In this document: one piece after another, positions 24,701 to 35,839 of the stretch | How positions within the stretch are numbered: the first letter of the stretch is position 1 | How the letters are laid out: every line of letters starts with the position of its first letter | Assembly (NCBI GenBank): GCA_022113835.1 | Contig: JAILWY010000013.1 | Location: 16,292,001 to 16,356,000 of the forward strand | DNA length: 64,000 bases | Source of the DNA: Atopsyche davidsoni | Lineage: Eukaryota; Arthropoda; Insecta; Trichoptera; Hydrobiosidae | Reading direction: 5' to 3' | Notes under the pieces: model-generated | Database searches by the model: none | What the model was told of the DNA's origin: nothing | The model's input: only the letters and a program-made list of their open reading frames with translations | Translations under genes and position numbers: made by a program

Positions 24701-26390
24701 ATTAATTTTTTTTAATTGAAAAATTTAAGGCGTATATTAATTTAGTATTCTGTTACTTTAAAAATCTTCACAATGAATATATATTAATTTTATATTTAAA
24801 AAAAGCCCATGAATTACTTTGATAAATGTAACTTTTATATTATTTAATGAAAATAATACGAGCATTCATAAATGTTTAAATAGATTTAATTGAAAAATAA
24901 GTTCAAATTCACAAACGAAAATAAAATAAATTAATATTAGGTATAAAACTTAACATACAAGAAGATGCTTGTGTTAGGCGCTGTCATGACATCAAGATCT
25001 TGCAGGGTACTTCAACTAAATATGGAAACCATAATTTTTTGCGCTGGGGGAGCCACAAATTCAACGGATCTTGAGAATATTATATCTATACTTTTACACT
25101 GTATGTGAAAATGAGAAAACCAGATTTGAAGACTTGTACCACCTTTGGAATAATCCTGTATTAGTTTAACCTACGCTGAAAAATTAATCACTAGGAATTA
25201 CCTGAATCCGTGGAGGTGAGCTTGGAGCGAGTGGGCCGGGAGGCTGCTCGGCTCGCCTGCGCACAAACGCTCAATTATTTACTCTCAAAGTTTCCTGTAC
25301 AACTGCACAGCGATAATTGACTTTAGATTTGCGCTGTGTGCGAAAAACACCCCGTGTTTTCATATAATTAACTGGTGGGTTTCCACTGTTATCAATATTG
25401 TTACACCCGCAAAACTAAACACATACAGTTGGCTGTTTAAGCTCATTGCTAGGTTTTGCAGAAGTTTAATGATAAAATAACAGTTGTGTTTAATACTTAC
25501 AAGTAAGTGTAATTCCAGGAAAATGAAAGATAACAGATGCGATTGGTAGCGGAGTGGTAAAAATAGTGCGTTTAGGTAGAAAATAAGGGGGTTTGAGAGT
25601 AACTGTTCCATGTCAATTCTACTAATTGTTGTAGAGCCACTCCTCGGTTCAGTGGCTGACACTCTTGCTCCCCGATTGTTATATCCTTATTTATTATGAT
25701 ACAGTAAAAACTGAGACCGCGTCGTTTCCAAGTCAAAAAAGTAAAAAAATAAATTATATATATATATCCTAAATTGATGAAAGCTTTTAGTGATTTTGTT
25801 GATCTCTGTTACCTTTGATTTCATATTAACAAACAATATCGAGACGTCGTTCTTAGATTATCTAAATTGGATGTCACCCGCTCATGGAATATTATATATC
25901 AAAATGATGTATGAAAATCCTATATTTGATGTGGTGAAATAAACATGGAATTCAATTACTTTATGTGTAAAAAAACCAAAAAAGAATGATAAAAAAACAA
26001 GTCATACAAAACAAAAAAATCACTAAAAATATTTCTTTGTTTTATATAAAAATATCTATTGTTGATTTTAATTAAATTTTAATTCTTGATTTTACTTTTT
26101 TATCAGTCAAATGTGTAAGAATTGAAAAAAACAATTTTTATTTATTGATTTTGAAGCTTTGTTATCTAGACAAAAGCACCTAGTTTAGATTAGTTTAAAA
26201 TAATACATAAATATTTTTGAAAAATAAGACAACCTCTATCCACGAGAATGAAAATTTTTAGTACATGAATTAAAAAATACTTTATAAATTGCTTTCTGTT
26301 TAATATATCACATTTATCATGATGTTAATTTTATGATTTATTACTTGTTGGTCCATTTATGAGAACTATAAAAAAATAACACGAATAGTT
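21781..26390. other. AT-rich stretch with GC islands and no gene
   Basis: The GC-richer blocks are about 22345-22500, 23500-23560, 24370-24600, 25195-25345 and 25620-25680. None gives a convincing coding frame. A short (TA)n run lies at 25755-25768. Confidence 0.45.
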
Positions 26391-26399
26391 ATAAAATAC

Positions 26400-26720
26400 A
26401 GTTAGCAAACAAGTAAGCAACGGAAGCCGAGGTCGGGGCTGAATATTGTTCTTCAAGTAGTCGTTCAACGTGCATACATTTCCGAGACGTGAAGGCAAAA
26501 CAATGCCTGTCTGACTTGCCGCTTATTTGACTGCTAAGACGATTGCGGGCCCCGCAGTCTGAGCGCAGAGGGTAGGCAGTAGCCAGAGCACCCCGCACGA
26601 CACAGCCTTCAGCCGCGGGGGCTCATTTTACCTTCTCCAATATGCCATGCTCCAAACTGTCTCTCGCAGAATTCGGGTTTGACGTCGCTGCGCGGATTTG
26701 GAATGTAGTTAGAGCATATA
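26400..26720. promoter_or_regulatory. GC-richer island next to the Helitron
   Basis: A 320-bp block with balanced composition includes a CG-rich run around 26540-26600. The minus-strand frame 26389-26598 is not recognisable. It lies about 230 bp upstream of the Helitron but outside its boundary, so it is probably host DNA. Confidence 0.2.
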
Positions 26721-26947
26721 TTTTGTGTATTCAGCGTGGGCATGTAAAATAACCATCTTATTATATCATGGCAACTTAAGTAAGTACAGGTGAAGTTTTG
26801 TTTATCATATGCATCAAGTGATGACTGAATATTATCAAACAGGCCCAGTTACCGAAATAAACAAGAAATAATATTTAGAAATTTATTAAAGAAATAAAAA
26901 TGTAGCTGTAAGCTATTCACGACATAAATCAACAGCATGTAATAATC

Positions 26948-26972
26948 TATCTATATATATATATATATATAA
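26948..26972. repeat. (TA)n run at the Helitron 5' end
   Basis: About 11 TA dinucleotides directly follow the TCTATC start of the Helitron. A TA-rich start is common in this transposon group, so the run is best treated as part of the element. Confidence 0.85.
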
Positions 26973-27304
26973 AGCACAAACTCAAAAACCGGCGGTTATT
27001 TGGTTGCTATAGGCTTTAGAACCATCCAACCGAAGTGCCCCAAACCGGTTTCATTTGAAAGCCAATAATACTAAGGTTGTTATAAACCACTTAAATTAAT
27101 TAATTGAAGTAGATTTTCGACATTTCCCATACAAAAGTTTCAACATTTTGCGTTCGCGAATACATTTAAAAAAAGAATTGTCATGTTCGCGGATAATGCA
27201 GGCTGCCAACAAAAAAACACTGATCTTGATGTTTGTTAAGATTAGTATGACGTTGCATAATGCAGGCTGCCACAACAAAAAAAAAACAACACAAAACTGT
27301 CATT

Positions 27305-27454
27305 CATTTGCGACTAGATCGTTTTATTACATTTACGTACAATCCTGCTTGGTCGGAAATCAAAGATTTGCTATCGCCTGGTCAGCCATCGCATCACAGA
27401 CATGATCCGACAGCTAGAGTTTTCAAACAAAAACTCATGGATCTCACGATAAAA
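27305..27454 (+). pseudogene. Helitron Rep N-terminal domain fragment
   Basis: The plus-strand frame contains LDRFITFTYNPAWSEIKDLL and then PTARVFKQKLMDL. This is the familiar Helitron_like_N signature (usual form: DLFITFTCNPxWPEI, then a few residues later RPDLVARVFxLKLxxL). The fragment is about 50 codons. Upstream is low-complexity lysine-rich sequence rather than the expected domain, and downstream it stops after about a dozen unrelated residues. The Rep catalytic motifs and the helicase are absent, so it cannot act. It lies wholly inside the 606-bp Helitron and shows which superfamily produced it. Confidence 0.85.
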
Positions 27455-27551
27455 AAATCATATATACGGCGAAGTGCAATGCTAGATGCATAAATAAAAG
27501 AGGATTTTATTTCTTTATTTAGCGTAGTAGCACGCGCCGGGTATCCGCTAG

Positions 27552-29250
27552 TATTATATAAATACACTTTGATTCCGTGGTTGGTAGCTTTAAAATTGAA
27601 AAAGCGAATTAAGCAGTGCGTATCTCGCTCTCTTCGTTTGTTTGCGAAGTGTATGTGTAAAATTATAATATACAGGTATATAGATTTTTTTCAATTTCCC
27701 TTAATTTTTTAACCGGTAGGAAACTGATTGACAGTCACAAAAATACTTTTTAAAAAATATGTTTACTGTGTTCTTCCAATGTTATCTTCCCATGTCTCGT
27801 GTGACACCACAAGCCACAAAATACCACGTACGTTCATACGATGTCAAATCCGGAAAATGTTAATTCCACTGAGATCAATGCTACCCTGTGTATTATTTTT
27901 AATATGGATATAAAATTATTTATAATTAAAAAAAGTGAATATTTATATGTAAATTATAATATACATAAATATATTAAAATTAAACGTTTGGTAAAAGAAA
28001 CTGACTTAAATATATTAATGAAGAATAACACGTACATGCAATGGGAAGATAACATCACACCGCAAAGAGCTTGACTTAAAATATAATGAATATTTAAAAT
28101 ATAAAGATAGTAAATATGCATTTCAGTTTTGCAAATTTTGAATAAGAATTGAAAATGGTTAATACCTGCGGCCCTCGGAGCGAGTGTCTTCGCAAGACAT
28201 AGGGTTGCAGAAAATCTACAAACAGCCCCCGGCTCGGGGAGTGGGTGTTTCGGCTACAGTCGTGGATGTCAGAAAAATGTTATTCTCGAAAATAAAGATA
28301 CACGCTCCTGTCTTGTTCTTTGGTTTATAACATTCACATATGTCCGCATCCAGAAATACTGACATGTGCTTTTTAAAAATTCATTTCTTATATGCATAAC
28401 CTGTACGTGACAGTAGTTTTTACCCTTAAAAATAATTTTAGTCTTATTTATATTTACAATTCTCACTAACCATAAAATATTATTAGATCAGATTGTGACG
28501 GTAAATATATTATGTTTTGTCTCACATTTTCACACGTTTATTCTTTTAGAAAATATTTCGGTATTTACGATAAAAGTCTTAAGCCGTAAACGTCTTCAAA
28601 AATTGGCTGTTAGTTTAAAGTTTCAATAACATATTTAATTATTGAGTTCTGTAATTACAAAAAACTCATATCACCAGACAAAAGAGAGAATGGTTTCATA
28701 TCTATGGAAGACAATACTGTTGTATAACATTTCAGATTTATTAAGAGAATGATGGGCGCGCCTAAGACTCTGTGTAATCCGGCGGTGCGGTTAGAGGGGG
28801 CTGGGGGGCGGACAGGGGCGGGCAGGGGCGGGCAGGGGAGGGCAGGGGAGGGCAGGGGCGGGCATGGGCGGAGGGGTCAGAGGTCGCGGGGTTTTATGTT
28901 CCGATAACTCTCCGTACTTGCCAGCAGCGCGCGCTTATCAGCAAATTGCCAATTTTATTATGACCAATCAAAAGAACAAAGTTGGAAATAGAGTGGAAAA
29001 ACAAGACTGTAAGGGAAAAGTTATTTCAAGTTGAAACGTTGCTCGAGATAGCATCGGTTTTAGTGCGGTTAGCGCATTTTCTGTATGTACCCACTTGATC
29101 TCCTTTCTGCTTGATATATATCAGCAAATTACACTGTACTTATATTGCCATTTGGTTACGACTTGTTTGTTCGAATGTATTTTTGAAAGCGGTTGTTAAT
29201 TTTTTCTACGTTTAGATTTCTTTTAAGGTTACCAGTAAACTTATGTTTAC
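27552..29250. other. AT-rich stretch with islands and no gene
   Basis: Short GC-richer blocks lie at about 28160-28270 and 28750-28930. Overlapping plus-strand frames at 27728-28074 are AT-rich and unrecognised. Confidence 0.4.
28801..28870. repeat. 10-bp G-rich minisatellite, unit GGCAGGGGCG
   Basis: Seven 10-bp units vary between GGCAGGGGCG and GGCAGGGGAG. The plus strand carries regularly spaced four-G runs and could form a G-quadruplex. No coding frame. Confidence 0.9.
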
Positions 29251-29255
29251 TGTAT

Positions 29256-29256
<1 letters not shown>

Positions 29257-29312
<56 letters not shown>

Positions 29313-29350
29313 AATATATATATATGCATATATAAATACATATACATATA
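29257..29350. repeat. Long (TA)n microsatellite
   Basis: About 26 uninterrupted TA dinucleotides (29257-29309), then interrupted TA-rich sequence with single G, C and A changes to about 29350. It is the longest simple repeat in the window. Confidence 0.9.
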
Positions 29351-29460
29351 TTTAATGCAATAAAAAACTAATTGTTTAACCTTTAGTGTTTTGTAAATGT
29401 CTTGGAATACTCGATAATTTGAAAAAAAATATTGTTTATATTTATTTAGTATTTGAAATG

Positions 29461-29683
29461 ATTTATTTCAATATTTTAAATATAATAAAATACTTTAGTG
29501 ATTTTTCCACATGTTAATTTTTATTGGACCGGTTTCGCCAACCTTTCATGTTGGCATTATCAAACTGAGTTTGATAATGCACTCAAATCACTATAAAATC
29601 GCTAAAAAATCACTCAAGTATTTTATTCTGTGTAAAAAATATATAAATGTAATTTCACCAAGTACTCTCTGTCAAAAATATTG
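29461..29683. repeat. Palindromic repeat family 1, two-armed copy
   Basis: The left arm (29468-29565) ends CCGGTTTCGCCAACC, TTTCATGTTGGCATTATCAA. The right arm starts AGTTTGATAATGC and then jumps to ACTCAAATCAC and ACTCAAGTATTTTATT, so the hairpin, GAAAC and GTCAC section is deleted. It ends with the outer CACCAAGTACTCTCTGTC. The left arm lacks its outermost GACAGAGAG block. Confidence 0.85.
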
Positions 29684-29999
29684 ATGATTTCCGTAGGATT
29701 AATTATTTATTCAATAATGGTTGATTAGAAATATGGATGTCAGAAAAAGGATATAGCAGTAAATTAAAATGATAGACTGATAAATAAGAGATCTTATTTA
29801 AAGTGTTTGGATTCAATATAGTCTCAAAATTTATATTTAGAAAATTCCATCCCAGATAATTTACATACAATTTTCTGGAACGGATAAGCGATATTTAACA
29901 ATTAATTTTTTTTTCAGTTTTTCCCTTTCCTGTGATAAAATTTTTAACGTTTTTGAATTTAAGCTTTAAACAAGAAAAACAACAAAATATGATTTTTCT

Positions 30000-31340
30000 A
30001 CAAATAATTCATTCATCGTGTACCCGGTTGAGAGTTCGCAAGAAGAAGTATGTTCGTTTGCTGGAATCAGAATGCTTTCTTCTTTGTCAGCACTCAAAAG
30101 CGTAATATCATTAAAAGATTAAATCAAAGGGATAGTATCTTGCGACTGGCAGCGGCGGCTCGGGGCAGAGCGGGGTAGGTGAGCGTCGGGTGGCTTTGTA
30201 GCATTTATTATATTAAGATATACTCTTTTGATACTTTGCCCTATTGATGTCTGCTTTGAAAGAAAATGTTTAATTTGTTAAGAGGTACTCGAGGCGGAGG
30301 TATTGAAACTTTCTGTCGAGCCTGCACCGAGACAGCCCGGGGCTCTAATGTTTGCCTGCTCGCTTATTTGACCAAAAAAGCACTTTAATAGAATTAATCT
30401 TCTGTGGATATAATGAATATTTTACGGATAGGTCGCAGTTGGAATGAAAGGGAGATTAGATTTTACTGAGGTCGCGAAAAAAACGTCGCTTTGAAGATTT
30501 TAATGTGAAGAGAAATTCTACGGAAAGAGATTTTTTATAAAGAAGTAAATCTAAAAACTTTCAATGCTTTTAGTAAATTGATTTTTGAAATTTATATTGA
30601 GTAGAAATAGACACGTAATTATTAAGAAAATAAATAAAACTTAGTTTAAGTCATTTAATAAATCTCTAAAAATATTTTCTTAACGAAAATAAAACAACAA
30701 CGTCAACGTATTATTTTTTGTTTAATTTAGCTTTATTATCGATTGTAAAACATTTTTAGGGCTTTTATTTTATTTTCAATTATAATTTTATACCGTTGAT
30801 TATAATTAAATACTCGAAAAATCCGCAATATACACTCAAATACGTTTGGTTATGTTATTGTGTCGTAATGTATTTATGTATTATATAGTATTCATATGAT
30901 TTTCAAGGTGTGTTTGTTGTTTCATTTGTGAATCGATTTATTGCCACATATTGTATGTAAAATTATAGAAATAAGAATAAATAAATATATTTTTATAGTG
31001 ATCACCTTTAAAGTAAAATAAGAATTTTGTACGGTGGATAAAAAAATATATTAGAAAATACGACAGTAGTGTTCTCAGCTACCCGCGCGTCCCCGGCGAC
31101 AACAAGCATGGGCGAGCGGTATCGCAGTGTTGCCATCTGCTCCGAGAAAAGAAAGCAATTTGTATAGCGCTTTGGCAGAATTAAGCGCAAATAAATAACG
31201 TCATCGTAGCGGAGCGAAAAAATAATGTCGTCAGGGCTGATATCTTGATTGGAGCGAGAGGGCGAGATCGTCCCGCGCGGGGGGGAGCGAGATAAGAAGA
31301 GAAGTGTGCCGCGAAGAGATAGTTTCGACGTTCGCCGGCC
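30000..31340. promoter_or_regulatory. Two GC-richer islands, possible regulatory or promoter DNA
   Basis: Blocks at about 30020-30340 and 31060-31340 are GC-rich in an AT-rich setting. The second includes CCGCGCGGGGGGGAGCGAG and several CpGs. No frame in either is recognisable. Promoter identity would need transcription-start data. Confidence 0.2.
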
Positions 31341-31666
31341 GATGGTGCTTGCGTCGATTTTCTTTGTTTTTAATATTATTTTTAATATGACCGCAGAGTT
31401 TTTTCAACAATTTCTTGTGACCATGATTTTTACGATTTTTGCGATTTTAATAAAAGTTTACAACACCCTATTTTTAAATTTTGAATAAACAAAAAAAAAA
31501 CACAGAATTTTTTTAATATACAAAATAAATATTTTTTATTACTTCCTGGAAACTGTTTTTTTTTCAAGTACAGAAATCAAATTAACGAGATATTAAAATC
31601 TCATTTTTATTATATTTCTATTTATCTTATGTAACCATGATCACCACAATTTTAACTAAAACATAA

Positions 31667-31908
31667 TTAATATTTTTGAATAAAATACTTGAGTGATTAT
31701 CCACATGTTCGTTTTTACTTGTGACCGGTTTCGCCAGCCTATCACGTTGGCATTATCAATCAGAGTTCTGTTTGATAATGCCAACGTGAAAGGTTGGCGA
31801 AACCGGTCACAAGTAAAAACGAACATGTGGAAAATCACTCAAGTATTTTATTCAAAGATATTAAAATGGAATTCCACCAAGTACTCTCTGTCAAAAATAT
31901 TGAATTTC
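31667..31908. mobile_element. Palindromic repeat family 1, best-preserved copy
   Basis: The left arm (31670-31760) and right arm (31771-31860) are near-perfect inverse copies of about 90 bp, separated by a 10-base spacer. The right arm continues to the outer end (GGAATTCCACCAAGTACTC, TCTGTCAAAAATATT), which the left arm lacks. Each inner end has TTGATAAT, hairpin GCCAAC-loop-GTTGGC, GAAAC, CG and GTC. Overlapping open frames on both strands (31656-31838 minus, 31693-31914 plus) encode nearly the same peptide because the DNA is palindromic; they are not genes. The high arm identity suggests a recent inversion-duplication or ongoing correction. Confidence 0.9.
31771..31813 (+). ncRNA. Hammerhead-like core with altered C3-G8 pair (family 1)
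   Basis: The right-arm core reads UUGAUAA (31772-31778), extra U, hairpin II GCCAAC-GUGAAAG-GUUGGC (31780-31798), GAAA (31799-31802), CCGGU and C at 31808. It lines up base for base with the family 2 hammerheads, including the extra U after A9 and a GUC cleavage triplet. Two core positions differ: C3 is U and G8 is A, together replacing the C3-G8 pair by U-A. Helix I can form only about three pairs. Catalysis is therefore doubtful; the motif is probably a relic of a ribozyme-bearing repeat. Confidence 0.45.
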
Positions 31909-32019
31909 TTATAACATAATTACCATCACAAAAAAGTACAATTTTGTTATTGGCACAATGGCACTGATTGCGATCATAGTGAGCTTTGTATTTTATTAAA
32001 AAAATGAAAAATTTAGTCA

Positions 32020-32997
32020 GAGCTCGGCGCACGCGGCCGGCGCATTAAAAGCTTCGGTCTTCCGCCGAAGTTTCCTGATAAAATCTACATTAAAACTTAT
32101 TTTGGAGCAAAAGTGGAGGGTATGATATTCCAAGAGGCAGTCGGACCGAGCTTATTGGGCGGGTTGTTTATCTGAGGGAGGGCCTGACTGCGCCCCGGGC
32201 CGGCGTCTCGCTGCTCCCCCCGCCGTATCTTAGATAATCCTAAATATTTTAATTTGCATTCTGAGGGTTTAAAATTTGAAAAGTTTGCTTTGATTCAATT
32301 CTAAATAATGACCATAATTTCTATCTCGAAGAACTTATTGTTTCTATCGTTTGCTGCCGTGGGAAAGCTGAAATTTATCTCATGAAAATAAATAAACGTG
32401 GCAGTGTTCCCCACTACTGAAATCAATTGCTTAAAAGCTAATGCCTGAGTTGATATTCAAAAAGGACGTTTTCGACACAATTTGATTTGAGTTAGAGTGT
32501 TATCATGAATTATTTTTAAATGATTCATATGGAGTCGAGTCCCTTGACCAAGTTTTAATACTGCTCAAAGTACATTGTTTACGAAATCACTTGTTTTCTT
32601 TATTTAATTGCATAATACAGTCTAACCTAATCCATGAATTGATGGTAATTATTTTGATGATGGAAATGATATAACTTTTAGAACTAGTTTAACTGAGGTA
32701 TAATATTGAAAGAAAAATAAAAAAAAACATTTTTCTCTACTGCGCTGGTATAATATTATATATTGTATATATTTATTAGATATTACTTGTTTACTTTGCT
32801 TTAATAGTATAATATATCTGGCTTCAGCTAATTGCTGAAAGATAACAATTTTTACTATCGTTTTATTATTGTTGTTGATGTAATATGTTATAAGAAATAA
32901 TCCATTTGTATTTCATCTAAATTAAATACATTTGCTAGAGCTTTTTGTACCTATAAAAAAGAAAAATAATTTTTAATTACAAGATTTTTTTATTCAG
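32020..32997. other. GC island then AT-rich DNA
   Basis: A GC-rich block at about 32020-32230 (GCCCCGGGCCGGC near 32195) is followed by AT-rich DNA without gene signals. Confidence 0.35.
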
Positions 32998-33047
32998 AAA
33001 GTTGCCTCATAGAAAAAAGGAATTATGAGCCCAAGAAAGCCAAGAAG
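32998..33047 (+). other. Candidate 50-nt exon (weak)
   Basis: A strong acceptor context (GATTTTTTTATTCAG) precedes it and AAG|GTAATT follows. Only the frame starting at its third base is open; it reads SCLIEKRNYEPKKAKK, a basic peptide. Reading in from the 63-nt candidate at 12234-12296 gives the correct phase, and it exits on a codon boundary into the candidate at 33875. The donor is not the best consensus. The peptide is unrecognised. Confidence 0.22.
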
Positions 33048-35460
33048 GTAATTATTAAGATAACTAATAGTTTATGCATACTATCATGTTGTAAGAAATA
33101 TCACAGCTTGTATGGACATGTACTATTTTACAGCATTTGTGGTTGAGCCACCGTCGTATTAATATTAAATAAATTTATTTCAAATTTTATTACTTACTTC
33201 TTATCATGGGCTTATTTATTTTAAACATTATTTTAAAGATTTACGAAACAACAAAAAAAAATAGTATAAATCAATAATTTTTGTACATTAATGGTAGCAA
33301 CGACGAAACAGATCTCATTGTTTGGTAATTTTGCACTGTTGTAAATTCCAGATTATTTTTAAAAACATTGGATGAAATGAGAAGACCGTTCTGAATCAAA
33401 AATGTAAATAAAAGTTTATAAAAAAAACCCCGAACAAAGTAAATTCAATATAATTTTCAGTAAATAACTGTTAAGGAATTAAATAAATATATACCTTACG
33501 CAGAAGGGTGATACAATCTGTAAATAATAAATTGATGTAAGCGTCCATTCTGTGAAATCGAAAGCCTACGTAAATGTTTTAATCCCAATTTTTTTTACTT
33601 AAACAAAGCTACCTTTGTGCTTTATAATATAAAATCATCCTATAACCGTTATGATTTTGTACATAAAATTTCATTCAGGTCTTCCGATAGCCCCTCCGTT
33701 TATCCCCCCAATGATGGAGAGTGGCTTCGCAAGGGAAACATTTAATATAATTCGATTGTTGTTCTGTTTCCATCCAGAGAGATTAGAAAGAACTAAACGT
33801 TCCGTGGAAGATATACGCAGATAAGTTTCTGTTTAGACCAGAAAAGTTATTTTATGTTCGCTTCTTATCGGCAGGTCGCGCGAGCTACGAAACATTGCGA
33901 GAGAATAAACTCCCATACAATACAGTTTGCACAGGTAAGTTATCTCGCTTGCTTATTCAAAGTTAGAAAGATTCAAAGGCTGGGGTCTGATTACTCAACG
34001 TATCATCGTACCTTGATAACTGAGTTGTTACATTTATAAAATAAATAGTTCAGTAGGTTTGATAAAGTTTTCGATTTATCTGTTCAAACAATCTATATTT
34101 GGAATATTAAATCGAGTTTGTTTATCATCCAAATATTTTTGTTTGTTTAGATTACATTAAATTAACTAAATGCACATTACAATAATGAAATCAAAAAGAG
34201 TTTGAAAATCCACCAGGTTATTTCATAGTTCCAAAATGTATTGTGAGGTATTTGAGGTCATTTTACTTTCCAGCGTCGCTGATTTCACGTAATATAAAGG
34301 AATGTAGTGTCCAGTCTTTGATTGTGTACCATATGTATATATGAAAAGGTTTTTAATAAGAAACCGTAAGAAATGACGTATTCATAGATTAGCAATATAA
34401 TAGCAGTAAATTGCGGTCGAAACACCGATAAAGTGAGAAAAAGTCAAATCAAATATTTGTAAAATAAATCTTAGGAGAATTGTCTTCGAAGTCAGGTAAT
34501 TGGGTTAAGACTATCGACGATTAAAGCTGGTCCTCTCAAAGTTGACAGCTTAAGTTAAAGAAATTCTTTCTTGCTTAATATACATTTAATTCTTAGGATG
34601 GTCACGACCCCTAAAAACGAAGCAACGCTAAAGTAAGCGAGAGAGATAGATACGCAGAGTAGAAAAAAGATAAAGTGATGCGGAAATTGATGAAATTCAG
34701 TGAATTTTATCTAGCTGTACAAGGTGTAAGCATGAACAAATTGCGGATATATCTTTGGGGTTTTTATAGGCTTTGGGGTATGTTTATTTATGTCATGGGG
34801 GCAGGGGAGGAGAGAAATACGTTCCCTTGACTCCCTCTATCCCATAAATAAGCCAGTGCAAGTGAAGAACTAATTAAATACACAGAACAAATATTTGTTC
34901 GGGACTTGAGTATTCAAACAGTTGCATTTAATGCTATACTAAAGTGATATGTTGAAAGGATCATTCGGATCTACTGAAATAATTACTTTATTAATATTTT
35001 ATGAAATTTAAATTTTGATAATCCGTTCCTATTTTTAAGAAATCCCAAACAATTTATCTTTGACAAATGATTAAAAATAAAGATTGTCTTTGTCGATTAT
35101 TTGTTTATTTATAAATATTGGATTTCTTAAAAATATTAAAATTGCCGGCCTTGGTTGGCCACAATTTTTTTTAAAAGTTAAATATACATTTTGGGTTAAA
35201 CTGCATTGATCTAGGATATATTTATGTAATGCATTTATTGAAACAAAATATTATTTTAAATAACATCTTTTTGCTGCCGTTTTAAAAATAAGAATTGTAA
35301 ATAGCAGTAACCGATAAGTATAAATTAATTATAAATATTTGTACTAAAACATATTTGAGATATTTAAATTTCTTTCTGCACAGTAAATTTTTATCACAAA
35401 TCACATAACTATCGTCTTACAATACGATTTTATAAAAATAAAGACGCGCTAGTATAAAAC
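33048..35460. other. AT-rich stretch, island at 33.7-33.9 kb
   Basis: Apart from the candidate exon at 33875-33934 there is no gene signal. The block around 33680-33800 is GC-richer. Another lies at about 34580-34850. Confidence 0.4.
33875..33934 (+). other. Candidate 60-nt exon (weak to moderate)
   Basis: A pyrimidine-rich tract ending CTTCTTATCGGCAG precedes it and CACAG|GTAAGT, a full consensus donor, follows. The length is 60 nt, a multiple of three, as expected of a cassette exon. Frame 1 reads VARATKHCERINSHTIQFAQ, and one other frame is also open. Of the exon-like segments on this strand it has the best pair of splice sites. No domain is recognisable. It could also be an exon of a non-coding RNA, or chance. 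Confidence 0.3.
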
Positions 35461-35463
35461 AAC

Positions 35464-35525
35464 ACCGCCTCTCGGTCTAGTGGTAAGTATTGCTGCAAAC
35501 AGAGTATCGTGGTGGAACAAACATT
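35464..35525 (+). repeat. tRNA-derived SINE head, fragment
   Basis: CGCCTCTCGGTCTAGTGGTA contains a good tRNA A-box (the Glu/Asp-type GGTCTAGTGGTTAG form). About 30 bases on, ATCGTGGTGGAACAAAC sits where a B-box (usually GTCGTGGGTTCGAATCC) would be, but is degraded. The cloverleaf cannot be closed, so this is not a functional tRNA gene. Insect SINEs often start this way. No tail or target-site duplication was found. Confidence 0.4.
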
Positions 35526-35839
35526 ATCAGTTGTTTATTTCTCCAGGTCAAAAGGAATAAACCCCCTCTCGTATTCAGGTTTTTATGTAAAAAAGAAAAT
35601 ATCCGAAATGTGACAAGCCGAACACAGCCGTTATCGCCTCTGAATGTAAATTTGCTTTTCATCTTGCAGCCTATTACGACTGCAATTTCAAGGTGCTCGG
35701 ATCTCTCGCGCATGGGTAATAACAATAAAAACGATGTCCATACTAAAAAAGTACAAAAGGGTAAATTACACACATTAATACTAAAAGTATCCCAGTATGG
35801 GTGGGATATTAGGGGCGTGTTATTAGCCCGACACAACAG

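Larger units (their letters stand above)
26946..27551 (+). mobile_element. Helitron (non-autonomous, 606 bp)
   Basis: The left end starts TCTATC followed by a (TA)n run, with A immediately before. The right end is CCGGGTATCCGCTAG followed by T. That gives the 5'-TC...CTAG-3' ends and A/T insertion site expected of a Helitron, and CGG-GTAT-CCG forms a small hairpin just inside the CTAG end. Inside lies a broken piece of the Rep N-terminal domain (listed separately), so this is an internally deleted descendant of an autonomous element. No helicase region is present. An internal short duplication, ATAATGCAGGCTGCCA at about 27194 and 27259, is another sign of rearrangement. Confidence 0.85.

Noticed and set aside
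31656..31914. Open frames on both strands encoding nearly the same peptide
   Set aside because: They arise because the DNA is a palindrome (family 1 repeat). The same peptide occurs in the 9505-9933 minus frame for the same reason, so it is repeat sequence and not a gene.
35436..35452. Second Helitron end (GACGCGCTAGT)
   Set aside because: It ends in CTAG-T but no hairpin precedes it and no matching TC start was found; four bases are not enough.
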